Below the pieces are notes generated by a model that was not told the origin of the DNA, did not search any database, and saw nothing but the letters and a program-made list of their open reading frames with translations. A DNA stretch of 64,000 bases from Exophiala sp. HKRS030 (taxonomy: Eukaryota; Ascomycota; Eurotiomycetes; Chaetothyriales; Herpotrichiellaceae). The stretch is from assembly GCA_023897205.1 (NCBI GenBank), contig JAHWDD010000012.1, positions 496,001-560,000 on the forward strand. The letters are read 5' to 3'. Position 1 is the stretch's first letter; each line of letters starts with the position of its first letter. Both the position numbers and the translations under genes were made by a program. Below, piece after piece: positions 32,941-43,669 of this stretch.

Positions 32941-34524
32941 CTACCCAGACGTTTCTCCCTCGACTTGATGTCTCTCTGTTCGCCGCCGCCTCCAAGTCAT
33001 TGCTTTGTGTTCTATGAACCACAAGGCCACAACACCAAAGCCTCCGCTCCATAGACCCAAGACGGTGAAGTACCATCCTCGCCCTGTGGCATCGAGTAAA
33101 GGTTGCAGAACTGCAACCCCTGCGGCTGCCATAGCGCACCTGGTGATGCTTGCCGCTGCAGCTGCCGTACTTGGGCTTTGTGGAAAGCCATCGACCAACA
33201 AAGTACTATACACAGTGTAGAAATACGTGCCCCAGAACCCTTGCATGAACTGCAAAACGAGCAAGACTGATACATGGACACGATAGTGCACAGCCCATCC
33301 ATAACCGACAAGGCCGATGGTCGATACGAGCAACAGCCAACGGCTCCCACGTGCTCTTGCTCGTTCAATTGGAAAGTCTTTCAGATTGTCACCGGAGACG
33401 GCATCTATCTGCCAGTTGATCCTTTGGGCTGTTGCTTTGTAGTTATGATCCATTACCTTGCCAATGCAATAACCCCCAACGATTATGCCAACGCCGCGCG
33501 GCAAGTAGGTGAGCCCAACTTGCAATTCGTTGAAGTGGTATATCTGCTTGTATATATCCGGTATTGCAGCGACCAGGGAGTAGTCAACCGTGTAGAACGA
33601 ACCATGCATCCAGAGGACGCAGAAGGTGTCGAGGTAGAAGATGATCCTCAGACATGCAAGCGGGTTCCCAATGCGCAATAGCCTTGTCGATGACTTCGGT
33701 CTCTGAGCAGATTCCTGGTGGTTGGTTGTACTCATGCAATTTGTGTACTTTTCGGTCTTGCGTTGTTGGTGGTCGGCAGCCTTGCTGGATGCCTGCGAAA
33801 TCGCCCGCTGGGCCACACTGATCCATGGAAGATGCCACAATCTGAGGTCTGCTTTTCCCTCACCATTGCCCACAAGTGCCCGAGCCGTCTCTGGTAGGAA
33901 GCCACCGATGAGGAAGAGAAGTAAGCCACCAGCGATAACCAACGCCCAAAATATCCATTCAAAGTTTCCACTGGCATATGCAACCCATCCACCAACGACG
34001 GGGCCAACACATGCTCCCAAGTTCAACGCCATGCTAACTGGACCCAGCATCCTGCCCCTTTCACTCGCCACACAGACATCAGCAACGACGCCGAAACTGA
34101 CAGCGTACGCTGCACTCGCACCCAAGCTCTGTATGGCTCGTAGTCCGAGGAGGACCCCATAGTGATTCTTATTGAGTGCAAGGCCCAGGTTTGCAGCCAT
34201 GTACAACGACAAGGTCACCAGGTAAGCGGGTCTGCGTCCCACTGAATCAGAAAGAGGCCCGAATATCGCCGGTGAGATGGCTTGGAAGACGATGTAGATG
34301 GTAAGGGTGAGGTTGATGGCCTGTGCAGTGGTATGGAAGTGTTCCCTCAGGAGGGGAAGGAGGGGGAAATAGATGGTAGCGGTGAGAGGCGATGTGATGG
34401 TCGCAAATCCTAATAGTATAATGAGCAGACGTTTTTCATTTTTTTCAAATATTGTATATCGAGCAGGTACAGCATCCTCGTCTCTTGCTCCATGAGACAT
34501 TTGTCCCATTCGTTTAGAGTTCAT
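32941..34524 (-). CDS. MFS drug:H+ antiporter, QDR-like (DHA1 family)
   Basis: Intronless frame of 527 aa with about 12 hydrophobic segments in two sixes around a charged central loop. The major-facilitator motif A is clear between TM2 and TM3 (GPLSDSVGRRPAYL), and the DHA1 motif C-like stretch lies in TM5 (LGACVGPVVGGW). TM1 (TSPLTATIYFPLLPLL) is typical of quinidine-resistance/multidrug transporters such as Qdr1-3. Such carriers export toxic compounds, polyamines or amino acids in exchange for protons at the plasma membrane. The substrate cannot be read from the sequence, and no secondary-metabolite core gene lies next to it. A tract AAAAAA immediately follows the first TM-preceding FEKNEKR region. 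The C-terminus ends in RRRRTERHQVEGETSG. Confidence 0.92.
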   Translation of the reverse strand: MNSKRMGQMSHGARDEDAVPARYTIFEKNEKRLLIILLGFATITSPLTATIYFPLLPLLREHFHTTAQAINLTLTIYIVFQAISPAIFGPLSDSVGRRPAYLVTLSLYMAANLGLALNKNHYGVLLGLRAIQSLGASAAYAVSFGVVADVCVASERGRMLGPVSMALNLGACVGPVVGGWVAYASGNFEWIFWALVIAGGLLLFLIGGFLPETARALVGNGEGKADLRLWHLPWISVAQRAISQASSKAADHQQRKTEKYTNCMSTTNHQESAQRPKSSTRLLRIGNPLACLRIIFYLDTFCVLWMHGSFYTVDYSLVAAIPDIYKQIYHFNELQVGLTYLPRGVGIIVGGYCIGKVMDHNYKATAQRINWQIDAVSGDNLKDFPIERARARGSRWLLLVSTIGLVGYGWAVHYRVHVSVLLVLQFMQGFWGTYFYTVYSTLLVDGFPQSPSTAAAAASITRCAMAAAGVAVLQPLLDATGRGWYFTVLGLWSGGFGVVALWFIEHKAMTWRRRRTERHQVEGETSG

Positions 34525-34880
34525 GAGGACGAGACGAGCCGGATTCGATCCTGGCGGCTGCTTATTTAGCCTTCATGTATCAGCAGCACAGAGTTGAGAA
34601 ACACAGAACCAACTTGTGTTGATCGTGTAGATTGTCGTACTCCTCTAATAGCTCAGACAAGAGCGGGAAAGAGCACTCCAAGGTCACGCCTACATGACGA
34701 GGTACTTAAAGGTACTGTAACATCGACTCTGCTTGAAGGACGTCTCTGCGGGGCTCATACAAAAATTGATGATCAATCATGAATGTCAGGAATGCCAATG
34801 ACATATTTCATCTACATAAATAATTGTTCTGTCTTTTGGAGCGATGTCTAAACTAAACAAATCAATATCTAGTTTTTAAT
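34525..34880. other. Short intergenic gap
   Basis: Between the MFS start and the NLR stop, both minus strand. A/T-rich near 34800-34880, fitting a 3' UTR. Nothing else seen. Confidence 0.4.
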
Positions 34881-37800
34881 CTACAAGCCTACGTGACTCC
34901 GTACTACTACCACATTGCCATCCTGAGGACAAAGCAGAGTTCCGTCCTTCACCACGCAGCATTGCTGGAGACCTCCTTCATCCGTCCAGTCCCGTGGAAT
35001 GAAATAGTGACGCTTGAAGGCATTTGTCGCCAATGGTTGGCTCAACTTCATTGAACAGAGCCAGAGGTTCCGGTCAAGAAAGACCAGCTGCTCGCCAGGA
35101 AAGATCGCTAAAGCAACGTCGATGTTTTGAGCCACCTCATCAGGGATCTGGAGAGAGTCAAGGATAACACCGTCGCCTCCTTTCAATGTCGCCGCTAATT
35201 CTTTAGTCGTAATCACGAGATGTTGAATCTTGCTCCGACCCCGTCCCGTCGCTTCCTTTATCTCGATCAAGATGTGCTTGCCGTCCTGTGAGAGCCTAGC
35301 ATTTCGTATCGTCCTAGTCACCGTTTTCATTGAGGTAGACTGCTCATCTATCCTCAAAACTGTAGAGCTGTTGGGGCCAATCTTCATATGAGTATCAATG
35401 CCAATCATGACGCAGGAGACTTGTTGAAGGCTGGACCATTCGAAAACTTGGATATCCTCAGGTCCAACCCCGATGAATAATTCTCTGTCGGAGGAATGAT
35501 TGCACCAGTACCGAGAGGCTGCATCCATTAAACTGTCGTTAGACTCCGTTAAGACGCTATCAAATATGTCCCATGCCTGTACGAGATCGTTGCTGATAGC
35601 AAGAAGTCGGCGCGATGAGGTATCCAGCAGCATCTGATGTATGGCTCGGCCTTCAAGGTTGAAGCTGGGATCTGCTAAGCGCTTTGTTTCTGGGCCTTTG
35701 GAAGTCTCGGTCTCAAGATTGCTAATTTGAAGGATGTGGACATCGGTTGCAAGGTCTGCAGCAACAAGAACCTCACTGCTCGACCCCCAGATAAGATGGC
35801 TGACGCACTGAAAATTGTAGAAGCGGGTAACTTCCGACTTGATGCCAGACTGTATACTGGAGAGCCAAACCTCGCCATCTTCATTTCCTGTTGCAAATAA
35901 CAAGCCTCCTGGCGCGGCTGCAAGGGCTGTCAAGCTTGAATACTGCGGAGCAGTTACTTCAGACAAACGAGAGATCACGGTGCCACGCTGCTCGTGACTG
36001 AGAGAATCGCTGAAGTTGTCCTCTGCCTCTGCGAGACGCAGTAATGCATTAGGCTCCCAAGCAGTGATCAATGATCCGCGGATATCATAGAATCGAGTAC
36101 AGTTCGGACTGAAGGATAGGCCACTAACCAGATCACCTGAAGAAAGTTGATAGACGACGGTAAGATAGGTAAAATTCCATATCTTGACTGTCCCATTGCT
36201 GTCGCTTGTCAAGACTACCTTCCCGTCAGGGCTGCATACCAGTTCATCAACCAACGCTGAGACTTCGTGAGTCTCGTCTGTTAATGGATGCCATTTGAAA
36301 AGCCTGTTCCCTTTATACCATCCAAGGATGTGGCCGGTGGTGGGATTCCAAGCAAACACTTCTACTGGAAACCATGACTGCACGGAGGTTGGGTTTGGAA
36401 ATGGGCTGACCGTACGCCTCATGCAACGAGAGACTATCGTGCCACTGCTTAAATCCCAGACCGTAAGAGGGAAGGACCTGTAACATACACCAAGCTGTGT
36501 GCAGGCGGGGTTCATTGCCATGCAGCTTGGGCTATTGATAATGACTGAGTCGGATTGAGACTCTTCTTTCATCAGAGAGTCGTTGAGGGCCTTCCATACG
36601 CCGTCTTTTTCAGATATGTCGAAATATCTTATCGAATTGTCGTCATTTGCAGCTAATATACGCTGATCTTTCATAGCAAAGGCAAGGCACATGGCTTTGG
36701 TGTTACAATGGTTGGCTAGTTCTGTATGAAGTACCCTGCTCGGAACTTCCCAGACTTTTGTCAACTTTAGTCCATAAGTCACGAGTATGTTACCTTTCGC
36801 GTTCAGGCAAATACTCGTCACCGCCTCACCATGGTCGATTCTGCAGATTTCTCGAAAATCTGCTGAACTCCATATATATATGATACCACCTTGAGCGAGT
36901 ACCGCGATATGAGGGCCTGCAGAGACAATCTTCAAGGCTACATCATCCTCCTGAAGAGAAAGCCGGGCGGAAATGTCGTTCCAGGAATCGCTCTGTCCAG
37001 ATACAAGAGCTTTTGCAGACTTGGGGCGCACGAATAAGCGACCAATGATTGAGCCTGGTGGACACATTGCTGGCACAATGTCGTAGATTGAATAAGGCTC
37101 AATGACAAGATGATTGCTGAATTTGGCTGTTATCTTCACCAAGTCTGCGGACCAGCTTTCTAGAAGCTCGATTGAAGAGAGTCGATGAAGCATTGGATTC
37201 CTTGAGTTGTTGTGTTTGCGATTGTCGATCACAAACCCCAAAAGAGCTTTCCCGACCTTAGCTAACAATTTCACTTGATCGAGCATAGCAAGGGAATATA
37301 TCCAATCGAGAACGTAAGGACTGCTGAAGAATTTCTCCAGTGCATCAATCACGTTATCAGCAATGGGATCGGCATACTTGAGGTGGTAGAACCATGAATT
37401 GGCAGCATAGAGAAGGAAAGGCTGGTGCTTTTCGAGCTCCTCAAGGCCTGGCATGTGCCTTTTCTGTCTATGGACAGCATCGTACGGCTCCACATCACAA
37501 AGAGCGGAGAGGCTTTTGATCAGCAGAGTACTGTGCGCGACTTGACGATCAATTGCAATGACACTCTTTGATGCGTTTGTCATGAAGTCTCGAGCGGTCT
37601 GGTGCACCATCATAACATGCTTCGTGCTGTCAACAAGAATGAATTGGCCACAAACGGCTCGGATAGTCTTTTCAAGTTCGATGATATCGGGGTAATTTTT
37701 GCTAACGGCTTCTTGAAGCTCGTTCAATTTCAAGGGCGTCGGTACGCAGATTGTCCAGCGAAGCAATTCCTTTGCCAATTCAACCTGCCTCGGGTTCGGG

Positions 37801-39656
37801 TTATCGATGACAAGCTGCTCCATCCGTTCATACATCTTTGTCATATCTGCTGGTATTTGTTCTAGGGTAAGTTGACTTTCACTTTCGGTCTGGCATTTAT
37901 GAAGTTCCTCAAGGACCAAGCTAACCCAGAGGAAGTTGCCGTTTGCGCGTGTGAGAATATCCTGCCGAAGACGTGCCTTGTGCTCCATACTCCCATGCAT
38001 CAGTTCGAGCTCTCGGTCAACTAGCAACTGAATATCGTGGGAATTGTGGTTATGTTCAGCCCCGTCGATTTCATTAGCCACAACCAAACGCTGTAGCTTT
38101 CTGAACATCAAAGAGAGTTTGTCTGTCCGTCGTCCAGTAGCCAGAATCTTAATTGTCAGCTTTGACCTCGAGAGCACATTTTCCAACAGCTCAAGAACCT
38201 TTGATGCAGAGTCTGATTCGTCTAGGCCATCAACAATCCAGAAGAGAGGATAATCTGATGTTCTAGCAAATAACATGTCTTCGAATAATGTCTGCCATAG
38301 GGAAAGGTAACCGCCACTCGACAGCTGAGACTCTCCAGTGCTGAATGCAAGCAATTCTTCTGCATAGTCTGGCATCATACGACATATTTGGCAAGCCATT
38401 GACTTCAGAAACTGGCCGATGGATCGCCTTGTCTGATCTCCTTGACTGAAAAAGTAATATTGGCAGGCATACCCCTCAGACTGAAGGTAATGCACTAGGT
38501 AGCTTGATAGGACTGATTTCCCACTAGCTGGGGGAGCATTGTACCATACCAAGTGAGAACGGGAGGCGTCCTCTAGCCACACTCGAATGGTAGAATTCGT
38601 CAAGATCCACTCACAACTTCCCGGGATCCAAAGCTTTCGGAGTGAATCAAGATCCTCTGAATCAGTACGGGACATCCCCAGGGCTCTTTTCACGAGGCTG
38701 ATCGTCCTGGGATTGGTGGTACCCGCTGGTTTGATAACGTCTGTGCTGAATTTCTCAACGAGACCCTTCACAACGTCCCGGACTATCTTGAAGCTGGGAT
38801 CCCTATCGTTCTCGAATTTGCAAATAGTATGATGGTCAGCATTGAGCCCTCGTGTCTGCTCGTTTTCATAGCCAAGGATAGCAGAATCTCTGGTAACAAT
38901 CATCAGAGGCTGCGAGAGGATCACAGTATGGAGTTCTTCGTAGAAGGAGATGATAGAGAGTTTCGGCGCCACATGACGGAATTCTTCATTGATATCCTCG
39001 ATTGCGGAGGAATTCCTTTCTAATTCTTTAATGAAAGGCCGCTTTGGTTGGAGAATGGATCGCAGGATCAGGTCAAGGGTGTTGGCGAGAGATGAACCAC
39101 GATGTGGCGTGGAGAGGAAAATGATTCCAGAGATAGAGCGCGCGAGCTCTTGACAGCTGTTATCGTGTTGCGCCATAAGGTAAGCCTTTTTGACAACGAG
39201 GCCACCCATAGAATGCGCTACAAAGATAATCGGTACGTCGCCAATCCTAATACTGTTGCTTTGCTGACCCCTGCTATAACGCATGTCGAATAAGAGGGAC
39301 CTGGCAAAGCCCATGATGTTGGACACAGTTTTTGGGCCAGTCAAGCCTGAATTGTAGCCATATGTAAACAGTCTCGCTCTTCCAATCTTCGGGTCTTTTG
39401 GAAGCCACAGGCCCGGCCAAAAGAAATCTCTGTCACGATCCTTTGACCATGTCTTATAACTGTGTCCACCAAGGCCATGCACAAAAATGATATCTGCGAT
39501 TGGTCTCCCTTCTGGTTCATGAATGGCACGAAGACCAAGAGACTCCATTTCATAATCTGTGGAGTGATCTTCTGCTTCATCGCCGCTTATGAGACTGGAG
39601 TTGGAAGGTCGGTGTGACAATAAGGTCGCGAGAGAGCCCGAGCTTTTCCTTCGCAT
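34881..39656 (-). CDS. Esterase-NACHT-WD40 NLR-like protein, 5' end uncertain
   Basis: Frame of 1591 aa counted from the first ATG at 39656, without introns. The order is an alpha/beta-hydrolase domain (about 45-300) with IIFVHGLGG, nucleophile motif AHSMGG (Ser149), STPHRGS and NADHHTICKF holding the likely His; a NACHT NTPase with Walker A APPASGKS (374-381) and Walker B LFWIVDGLDE; a winged-helix-like region (LLRWTICVPTPLKLNEL); then degenerate WD40 repeats to the C-terminus. Fungal NLRs of this plan are thought to sense non-self or damage and to trigger cell death or incompatibility; the esterase is the effector. The first Walker A glycine is alanine. The frame stays open upstream to about 39779 with protein-like sequence (KFRSNFSHRPKKEDDEPSP) but no ATG, so a 5' exon is likely. 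One candidate is 39884-39896, ATG then a GTGAGA donor in the right phase. Confidence 0.88.
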   Translation of the reverse strand: MRRKSSGSLATLLSHRPSNSSLISGDEAEDHSTDYEMESLGLRAIHEPEGRPIADIIFVHGLGGHSYKTWSKDRDRDFFWPGLWLPKDPKIGRARLFTYGYNSGLTGPKTVSNIMGFARSLLFDMRYSRGQQSNSIRIGDVPIIFVAHSMGGLVVKKAYLMAQHDNSCQELARSISGIIFLSTPHRGSSLANTLDLILRSILQPKRPFIKELERNSSAIEDINEEFRHVAPKLSIISFYEELHTVILSQPLMIVTRDSAILGYENEQTRGLNADHHTICKFENDRDPSFKIVRDVVKGLVEKFSTDVIKPAGTTNPRTISLVKRALGMSRTDSEDLDSLRKLWIPGSCEWILTNSTIRVWLEDASRSHLVWYNAPPASGKSVLSSYLVHYLQSEGYACQYYFFSQGDQTRRSIGQFLKSMACQICRMMPDYAEELLAFSTGESQLSSGGYLSLWQTLFEDMLFARTSDYPLFWIVDGLDESDSASKVLELLENVLSRSKLTIKILATGRRTDKLSLMFRKLQRLVVANEIDGAEHNHNSHDIQLLVDRELELMHGSMEHKARLRQDILTRANGNFLWVSLVLEELHKCQTESESQLTLEQIPADMTKMYERMEQLVIDNPNPRQVELAKELLRWTICVPTPLKLNELQEAVSKNYPDIIELEKTIRAVCGQFILVDSTKHVMMVHQTARDFMTNASKSVIAIDRQVAHSTLLIKSLSALCDVEPYDAVHRQKRHMPGLEELEKHQPFLLYAANSWFYHLKYADPIADNVIDALEKFFSSPYVLDWIYSLAMLDQVKLLAKVGKALLGFVIDNRKHNNSRNPMLHRLSSIELLESWSADLVKITAKFSNHLVIEPYSIYDIVPAMCPPGSIIGRLFVRPKSAKALVSGQSDSWNDISARLSLQEDDVALKIVSAGPHIAVLAQGGIIYIWSSADFREICRIDHGEAVTSICLNAKGNILVTYGLKLTKVWEVPSRVLHTELANHCNTKAMCLAFAMKDQRILAANDDNSIRYFDISEKDGVWKALNDSLMKEESQSDSVIINSPSCMAMNPACTQLGVCYRSFPLTVWDLSSGTIVSRCMRRTVSPFPNPTSVQSWFPVEVFAWNPTTGHILGWYKGNRLFKWHPLTDETHEVSALVDELVCSPDGKVVLTSDSNGTVKIWNFTYLTVVYQLSSGDLVSGLSFSPNCTRFYDIRGSLITAWEPNALLRLAEAEDNFSDSLSHEQRGTVISRLSEVTAPQYSSLTALAAAPGGLLFATGNEDGEVWLSSIQSGIKSEVTRFYNFQCVSHLIWGSSSEVLVAADLATDVHILQISNLETETSKGPETKRLADPSFNLEGRAIHQMLLDTSSRRLLAISNDLVQAWDIFDSVLTESNDSLMDAASRYWCNHSSDRELFIGVGPEDIQVFEWSSLQQVSCVMIGIDTHMKIGPNSSTVLRIDEQSTSMKTVTRTIRNARLSQDGKHILIEIKEATGRGRSKIQHLVITTKELAATLKGGDGVILDSLQIPDEVAQNIDVALAIFPGEQLVFLDRNLWLCSMKLSQPLATNAFKRHYFIPRDWTDEGGLQQCCVVKDGTLLCPQDGNVVVVRSHVGL

Positions 39657-39683
39657 CCAGCTAAGGGGAGGCTTAGGAGACAA

Positions 39684-41102
39684 GTTCCTCTCGACTGTTT
39701 TTGGAGTGGGAGAAGGTTCATCGTCCTCCTTCTTCGGACGGTGGGAGAAGTTGGAGCGAAATTTCTCTAGCTTCGCTCAAGGTGAGTTATCGTGAAAAAC
39801 ATAAAATGAGAGCTGCAGAGCGTACCATTGTTACTTGCAACTTAGAAGGTCAACTGCCCTGTGCTGAAAATAATTCTTCTCACAACGAAGTTGCATTCTG
39901 TCCAAGACCACGAGTGATATGTGGGATTTTCCTGAAACCTGTACTCCCCAGAATATCTCCAGCAGAGGAAACTCGTAGAACCGAACGTAACTATGCCAGG
40001 ACCCTGGAGCACAGGATAACGTATCGTCACGAACCGACAAGCGCTCGGTCTTGCTTGACAAGGCCGTTATATTATGCCAGGAGATAGGTAGAACTTTGCA
40101 ATTAGCATCTAGGATGAAGCCAAAGGTATTGAGCTAAGTGAGTGAACGCGACATGTCCGAAAATCTCGCGTAGTTTGAGTCTCCGAAGCAAGAAAAGACG
40201 AAGAGAGCAGGCAGCATAGCATGCAGGGGCGAAGGTCAATGTTGCCGACACGTCTCTGCTCCTGAAGAGTGCCTACCAAAAGAACCTTGGCCAAACATCC
40301 TAGTCCATGCAGCTCACGTCGAGAGACGTTCAGGAGTGCACTATTAGCGCTTGAACGGCAAAAGCAACGTAAGGTCGCCATTTTTGGAAGAGACAGACTC
40401 CCCACCACACTCACAGCTTATCGAGAGCTTCGCCGTCGATTTGAAACATGTTTTGCCCGGTTTTAGTAGTTGCAAACGCGGCCGGCGAATGCACGCCACG
40501 TCCGACAATCAGAAGATTGGACTACATTCAAACTCGACGTCGTTTACACAGACCGTGAAGCGCTGTGCAACTCTGAATCGATGTCATGCTGCTAGACAGA
40601 AGCGAGGTGTGAGCAGCTCAAGCGTGTGCATTAGCTCGTCTCAAGGGTGGTAGTGGTCGTTGTTACTATGCTGGTAAGAAGTCGACATCAAATCATACGA
40701 CGTAAGAGAGTTCTGGGACGAGCCTTTGGGCGACTAATGCTGCCGCTAAGCCTCATTAGCCGAACCCGCCAATCTCACGACGGTGGGAACGGGGCACGCG
40801 GCATTCCAACCGCCACGGTCTCACACCCTTTACCAACTGCATGACGGTTGGGATTCTGGCTGAAGAAGTTGTGTCGCTCTTCCCAATCACACTTGGCCCC
40901 CTTTCGGATACCAATTTAGCAGTCAAGGGTCAGCTAGACGCCATCAGGCGCTATTCTTCATGCTACTATATGAGGATATGAAGATGACGCGCTTAATGGT
41001 TCTTCTGGATACGAGATATCTTCAGCACTTCCCTTCAGCCCACCTCGACAATATACAGTCGGCTGGTAGAGATATCCACGTTTCTTCAGACTCTATACTG
41101 AA
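39684..41102. other. Divergent intergenic region, NLR/fructosamine-kinase-like gene
   Basis: About 1.4 kb between divergent genes. The first 100 bases (to about 39779) probably belong to the NLR coding region, and a possible tiny first exon lies at 39884-39896. The rest shows only short unsupported frames. Confidence 0.4.
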
Positions 41103-42295
41103 ATGGCTGAATCAGTCCGTACCTTGGTCGAGCATCAGACGACCTTTTCCGCACCCTTCGCAGGCGACTTTCCAGTCGACGACAATGTTCTCAGCAGCTT
41201 GCCACCTGGCACCGAGCTCCTCTCTGCCAACAGATTCGGACAGTCTAAATGGACTCTTACTGCCAGGTTGAACGTGAAAACGGCTGACGGTACTGCTATG
41301 GCATATTTTCTGAAGTGCGCAGCAGGGGATGCCGGCCGTTTGATGATGGAAGGCGAATTCAATTCCATGTCTGAACTATACAGGACTATGCCCGAGTTCG
41401 TACCCAAACCTTTGACTTGGGGCAAATTCTCGAGACCATCACCGGAGACCTACTTTTTCATATCGGAATTCATCGACATGTCTGATCGTCCACCAGAGCC
41501 GAATCAGTTTTGCACCAAGCTCGCGAAGCTGCATAAGACAAGCACATCCCCAACGGGCAAGTTTGGCTTCCATATCACAACATGTCAAGGCTGTAACCCC
41601 CAAGCTGTAACATGGGAGAGCAACTGGACGGTTTTCTTCGGCAATCTTCTCCGCAATGTCATCAAGTTAGATGACGCAGAAAATGGACATTGGGACGCCT
41701 TGACCGTGCTCGAACAACGCCTCCTTTCGCACGTCATCCCACATCTGCTGGATAACCTCACTAAGAACGGCCGTGTGGTGAAGCCATGTCTGATTCATGG
41801 AGATCTCTGGGAGGGCAATACCGGGACGTCGTACCAGACGGGGAATGTCTACCTATTTGATGCCGCGGTCATGTATGCGCACAATGAATTCGAGATTGGA
41901 GACTGGAGATGTGATTATAACAAAATTCACAACCGTGTTTACACTCGCACATACCTTCGGCATTATGCACCCAGTGAGCCAAGGAACGAATGGGACGACC
42001 GGAATCGACTCTACTGCATCTATTATAACATCTTGTACTCGGTGAACCACCAAGGCCAAGGCAAGGCCGTCCGACAGAGGTGAGTGACAATTTCCCTGTT
42101 CCACGTCAGAGTATCTAGTACAAGTCATCTTCAAGTGAGAGAGAAGCTGATGCTGATCAATATCATAGAGCCTTCGATGACATGTATTATCTCATCGATA
42201 AATATGAGCCATTCCCAGATGGCGAAGGTCCTGCACGCCTGAGTGACGGAGAACGAGCCGAGTTGCCCGATGAGAGGGATCATACAAAGAATTGA
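41103..42295 (+). CDS. Fructosamine/ketosamine-3-kinase-like protein (two exons)
   Basis: Exons are 41103-42079 and 42169-42295, with an 89-nt GTGAGT...TAG intron in phase 2, giving 367 aa. FN3K enzymes phosphorylate the C3 of sugar moieties stuck to lysines by glycation, which makes the adduct fall off. Visible are the N-lobe pieces SANRFGQSKWTLTARL and AYFLKCAAGD (lysine for ATP), EGEFNSMSELYRTMPEFVPKPLTWG, the LAKLHKTSTSPTGKFGF region, the catalytic loop LIHGDLWEGN (His232, Asp234), and VYLFDAAVMYAHNEFEIG in the place of the DP(A/S)xYGHRExDLAM metal-binding segment. It is longer than the bacterial enzymes (about 290 aa) because of C-terminal residues rich in Asp/Glu. The divergent metal-binding stretch leaves some doubt about the exact substrate. 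Confidence 0.9.
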
Positions 42296-42423
42296 GAATG
42301 AGCCCGCAATGCCTTTTCGTATCCAAATAGATCACGTCCAAATCATGCCCTGTCCTGCTATGCCATGCCATAATATACTATGCTATACTGTATTCCAGCC
42401 CTTGAAAAGGCAGCATCACGAGT

Positions 42424-43669
42424 TCAGGGGCCGAGCCTTTGTCCGCCAGAGCCAGAGCCTCCTCCGATCCAACCCAGTCCAATTGGACTCATATGCTCAC
42501 CTGGTCCAGCCGTGGAGCTCGTGGGTAAAACACCATATCTTCCATAAGTCTTTTGGTCGACAGAAACATAGTGAGGTAGTCTGCCCAGGAGGTTGAGTTT
42601 GCCCTCGATCCAACGAAGGACCTTTTCCGGTGGTGCCAGGAATCGTATATATCCCAGTCCCCCTGTAAAGAGAAGCACTTGTTAGCCGTTTCTCACGATT
42701 GGGGTCGCATGTTTTGAAATAAAAAAACTCACACAAATAGCCAGTAATGCAACCGCTCAAATGTCCTAGAAATGAAGTGTTTGGTATCAGAACAGAGGTA
42801 ACGACCACGATGGCGAGCGGTGTAATCCACGTTGGGATTTTTTGTCCCGAGATCCTATTTTGGCTGTGTCAGCGAAAACACTGTTCCCGAAGTAATAGAG
42901 AGAAAGAACGTACTCTATATGTGGATTCGCACGGTACGTTTTGATCGACTCGGCCGCTAGGAGTAAGAACACCCAGACACTATTTTGGTTCGGGTTTTCC
43001 AAGTCAGTTGTTGTTGTTGCTCGTTTTTTCTTTTCGCACCCGGAAGCAGGTGCATTGTGACGTGTTTTGTTTCGTTAACGTACCTCGACCCAAGTACTGG
43101 AGTGTTGTCTCTTAGAATCAACCCATCAAATATCAAGTATAAAACTGCTGGTATTTGACCCAAAGCTGTTTGAAACCTCGTGATCAGTTTTTTTGTTTTC
43201 CCAAAACCAAGTACCAAACCATCGTCACTGTTCTTTTTGCTTTACTTGGGTTTTTTGCGCCGACGGGCACAGGGAAAGAGAAAGGGTCGAGAGACTTACG
43301 ACCCATAAACAGAGCCAGGGTGGTCAAGGTCCCCCATTCGGCCTCGAACCTCTCCAGTAGCGGGACCAAACATATCGTGTCCATGAGCATATGGAAGAAA
43401 CCCATGTGTATCAAGGGAAAAGTGTTGAGTCTGTACATGGTCCCGAACCCAACCTCTTTGGGGATCAGGGCCCCCCACTGGGTGACGCTCCATACGGTCT
43501 GGAGCTCGAGTAACCAGAACGCGACGATGGCCAGGAGGATGAGTCGCGTGAAGAGAGGCAAGCGGAGGAGGTAGGATCGTACGCGGGATGGGTTGACGAA
43601 GAAGAATCGCGCATTCGGTAAAGGGAGGCTGTTGGTAGATATTCGTGGTTGTTGTTGTGGCACCGCCAT
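42424..43669 (-). CDS. RBD2: Rhomboid protease RBD2 (five exons)
   Basis: Exons are 43300-43669, 43084-43165, 42914-42979, 42733-42854 and 42424-42662. All four introns (134, 104, 59 and 70 nt) have GT-AG ends and keep the frame, giving 292 aa. RBD2 is an intramembrane serine protease of the Golgi/endosome; in S. pombe and Aspergillus it activates the SREBP regulator of sterol and hypoxia response with Cdc48. Seen here are LNTFPLIHMGFFHMLMD, RFEAEWGTL, the nucleophile GSS (Ser151) in PVLGSSVWVFLLLAAE, IPTWITPL, and the catalytic His204 in GHLSGCITGYL. There are six hydrophobic segments. The cytosolic tail contains TYGRYGVLP, resembling the SHP-box that binds Cdc48. The exon pattern is finer than its neighbours', so gene finders may truncate it. 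Confidence 0.93.

Noticed and set aside
27360..34524. Secondary-metabolite or nutrient cluster around the chitinase, reductase and MFS transporter
   Set aside because: GAA1, an essential ER gene, lies among them and there is no synthase, regulator or tailoring set; ordinary neighbourhood.
34531..34562. GGATTCGATCC-like box B of a tRNA gene
   Set aside because: The flanking bases do not form a T stem and no A box lies at the right distance.
39657..39683. NLR start at 39683
   Set aside because: That codon is TTG. The frame is probably entered by splicing from an upstream exon instead of starting there.
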